Assembly (NCBI RefSeq): GCF_900450705.1
Contig: NZ_UGHK01000002.1
Location: 930,001-994,000, forward strand
DNA from: Avibacterium paragallinarum
GTDB lineage: Bacteria; Pseudomonadota; Gammaproteobacteria; Enterobacterales; Pasteurellaceae
Length of the DNA stretch: 64,000 nt
Reading direction: 5' to 3'
In this document: positions 62,200 through 64,000 of the stretch, one piece after another
How positions within the stretch are numbered: position 1 is the first letter of the stretch
Layout: the number at the start of each line of letters is the position of its first letter
The notes under the pieces: model-generated
The model's input: the letters and a program-made list of their open reading frames with translations, nothing else
Told to the model about the DNA's origin: nothing
The model's database searches: none
Translations under genes and position numbers: made by a program

Positions 62200-62918
62200 G
62201 GGGCTGTCCTAGATAACAACTAAAAAATCTATTTAGGTTAGAATGAACCAATGAGAAAAAGTCGTCTAAGTCAGCACAAACAAAATAAACTCATTGAGCT
62301 ATTTGTTGCAGGTGTTACTGCAAGGACAGCAGCAGAGTTAGTCAATGTAAACAAAACGACTGCCGCATATTACTTTCATCGTTTACGCTAACTCATCTAT
62401 CAAAACAGCCTTCACTTAGAGATGTTTGAAGGTGAAATTGAAGCCGATGAAAGTTATTTTGGCGGTGCTCGCAAAGGCAAACGTGGTCGTGGTGCGGCAG
62501 GGAAAATTGCGGTATTCGGGCTTCTCAAGCACAATGGCAAGGTTTATACCGTTGCGGTTCCAAATACGCAATCTGCCACCTTGTTACCCATTATTCGGGA
62601 GCAGGTAAAGCCTGATAGTATTGTTTACACCGATAATTATCGTAGTTATGACGTGCTTGATGTGAGTGAATTTAGTCATTTTCGTATCAATCACAGCACA
62701 CATTTTGCTGAAAATCATAACCACATTAACGGAATTGAGAATTTTTGGAGCCAAGCAAAACGCCATTTACGAAAATTTAATGGTATCCCAAAAGCGCATT
62801 TTGAGCTTTATTTAAAGGAATGTGAATGGCGTTTTAATTACAGCAACATAAAAAGTCAAATTTCTATTTTAAAACAATTGGTTAAAGGGAGTTTAGTCTA
62901 GTTATCTAGGACAGCCCC
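62200..62918 (+). mobile_element. IS1595-family element, copy D, 719 bp, without target duplication
   Basis: Complete ends, but the flanks (AAAATTAA and TTATTTTT) are not an 8-bp duplication. It separates zevB from a TonB receptor gene whose 3' part is missing, so it probably marks a recombination or deletion endpoint. Confidence 0.93.
62251..62901 (+). pseudogene. IS1595-family transposase with early Gln-to-stop mutation
   Basis: Codon 47 is TAA (CAA in the other copies), after HRLR. The rest of the frame is open, and the Trp of NFWSQ is intact. It has KRGRG like copy C and LLKHNG where the others have LLKRNG. Confidence 0.92.
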
Positions 62919-64000
62919 TTATTTTTTGATCGGTTGAGCCTTGTGCTAACGGTTTAAAATCTTCGGCAGGAGCAAAATTCGGGTGATAGATATTTCCACC
63001 AGAAAATTTTTTAATAATTGGGCTTTGGTCAAAATCTCTTTCTCGCACTACGGCATCTAATGCCAGATTCCAGTTATGACTTACATTACCGATAAAATGA
63101 TTACCTTGTAATTTTAAATTTCCACTGGTAGTGCGTGTAATATAATCTATTGCTCGCATTTGACTGATTTTATAATCGCCATTGGGAGTTATATCTGTTG
63201 CGAGTATTTGCCCGAAGTTTCCATAATATCTGGATAGCATATGTCCAATTCCACCGGATAAAGTGATCTCATAAGGAAAATCATAAGAAGCGGTGAGCAT
63301 TAAGGTTTGATCTCGCGTTGTTTGACCTGACCAAGCGGGTATTAAATTAATGCTTCCCTCTGGTGCTGTAGGTAGGGCATAAGTTAAATTTTGAATATCT
63401 TGTACTCTGGCTCGTCCACCATGAGTGGTGCGTTTGGCATAAAGGTAATCAATGGCGGCACGTAGTTGATCGCCTCGATAATCGGCGGAAATGGCAAGCT
63501 CCTTGTTGCGTTCATCATAATGATCTCTCGGGGTATTTCCATCACGAAAAAGCCCATTGATTCGGATGCCCCATTCATTATTGCTGCCAAAACGTCGTCC
63601 AATGTCGATAGATTCTTACAAACGGGAACGGCTAAACCAAGCGAAACCCAGACGATTAATGGCTTTATCAGTGGCACGTTTTGTTTCAATATTGATAGAA
63701 GCACCTGATGAGCCTTCTGGATCCATACCCACCGTTGCGGTAGAAGCCCCTTTAATTAATTGAGCTGAACTCACCGCGGCTGTTGGGGAATTATAGGTTG
63801 AATAAAGACCAGCTAGTCCATTTAAGCTAAATTGACGGGCATCGAGTTGTAAACCTCGCACATAGACCCCTTGTAAGGTATTGGTTTCACCACCAAAATT
63901 CATTATTGACGCATCTGTTTTCGCAAGGGCATCAACAATGTTGCGAGGTTGCGTATCGGCAAGGGCTTGTTCATCGTAATTAATCACGGTGATGGGAGAA
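62919..64000 (-). pseudogene. TonB-dependent siderophore receptor, 5' part with nonsense codon, 3' end cut by IS
   Basis: The frame enters at the right edge as SPITVINYDEQAL and encodes the plug domain: QPRNIVDALAKTDASI, VYVRGLQLDARQFSLNG and QLIKGASTATVGMDPEG. The first barrel strands follow (GSNNEWGIRINGLFRDG, LMLTASYDFPYEITLSGG). A TAA at 63616-63618 replaces what was probably CAA, and at 62919 the frame runs into IS1595 copy D. About 360 codons are visible of a normal ~700. The pattern resembles ferrichrome/hydroxamate receptors. The gene cannot make a functional receptor. Confidence 0.85.

Overview
This looks like the chromosome of a Pasteurellaceae bacterium. The nine-base uptake word AAGTGCGGT/ACCGCACTT of the Haemophilus/Pasteurella (Hin) type recurs inside genes and in terminator stems. 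The gene order fur-fldA-ybfE-ybfF | seqA-menE-mscK-aroC-mepA-TSUP-lpxM is the order I remember from Haemophilus influenzae. The heavy insertion-sequence load would fit an Avibacterium-like genome, but the genus cannot be fixed from the sequence alone.

Layout. 1-2274 is a pile of IS elements: a partial IS1016-like transposase, the 5' half of an IS110 element and a complete IS3-family element. 2305-27572 is ordinary chromosome: fur/fldA, seqA/menE, mscK, aroC, mepA, lpxM, apt, dnaX, a carbon-starvation-type permease with a CRP-like site, the potABCD polyamine importer, a degenerate PepT homologue and glnE. One IS1595-family copy sits at 18.4 kb. A second, oppositely oriented IS3-family copy lies at 27813-29232. 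The sequences at the outer edges of the two IS3 copies (halves of an IS110, halves of a terminator) suggest that everything between them was inverted by recombination. 29272-34554 holds ubiG, a cluster of about 200-bp intergenic hairpin repeats with compensatory changes, gyrA and a SirB2-family gene.

35.4-41.1 kb is a more GC-rich block of accessory genes: ABM-domain protein, SMR efflux, SDR, DJ-1/PfpI, esterase lipoprotein, Sel1 protein and a Bcr/CflA transporter. It contains a perfect 12-base Neisseria-type uptake sequence and a Correia-like inverted-repeat element, so import from a Neisseriaceae donor is likely. It is decaying: one gene has a nonsense codon and one is cut by an IS110 element.

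42.3-56.6 kb is a gutted Mu-like (FluMu-like) prophage inserted in an abgT-type transporter gene. It keeps a nested spanin pair, terminase, portal, an F-like head protein with a C-terminal toxin-like domain, gpG, protease/scaffold, major head protein and gp35-37. An IS1595 copy then replaces the whole tail region. Beyond it lie the end of a hydrolase gene, a small protein that may belong to the Acb2/Tad1 cyclic-nucleotide-sponge superfamily, a structured intergenic RNA region, a Com-like zinc finger protein and two DNA methyltransferases. The start codon of the first methyltransferase lies in an 11-bp stem whose four-base loop is the Shine-Dalgarno core, which closely recalls Com control of mom in phage Mu.

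56.6-64 kb returns to chromosome: the abgT 3' fragment, a frameshifted pepT, ettA, the zevAB zinc system, a fourth IS1595 copy, and a TonB-dependent siderophore receptor broken by both a nonsense codon and the IS. No rRNA, tRNA or CRISPR array was seen.
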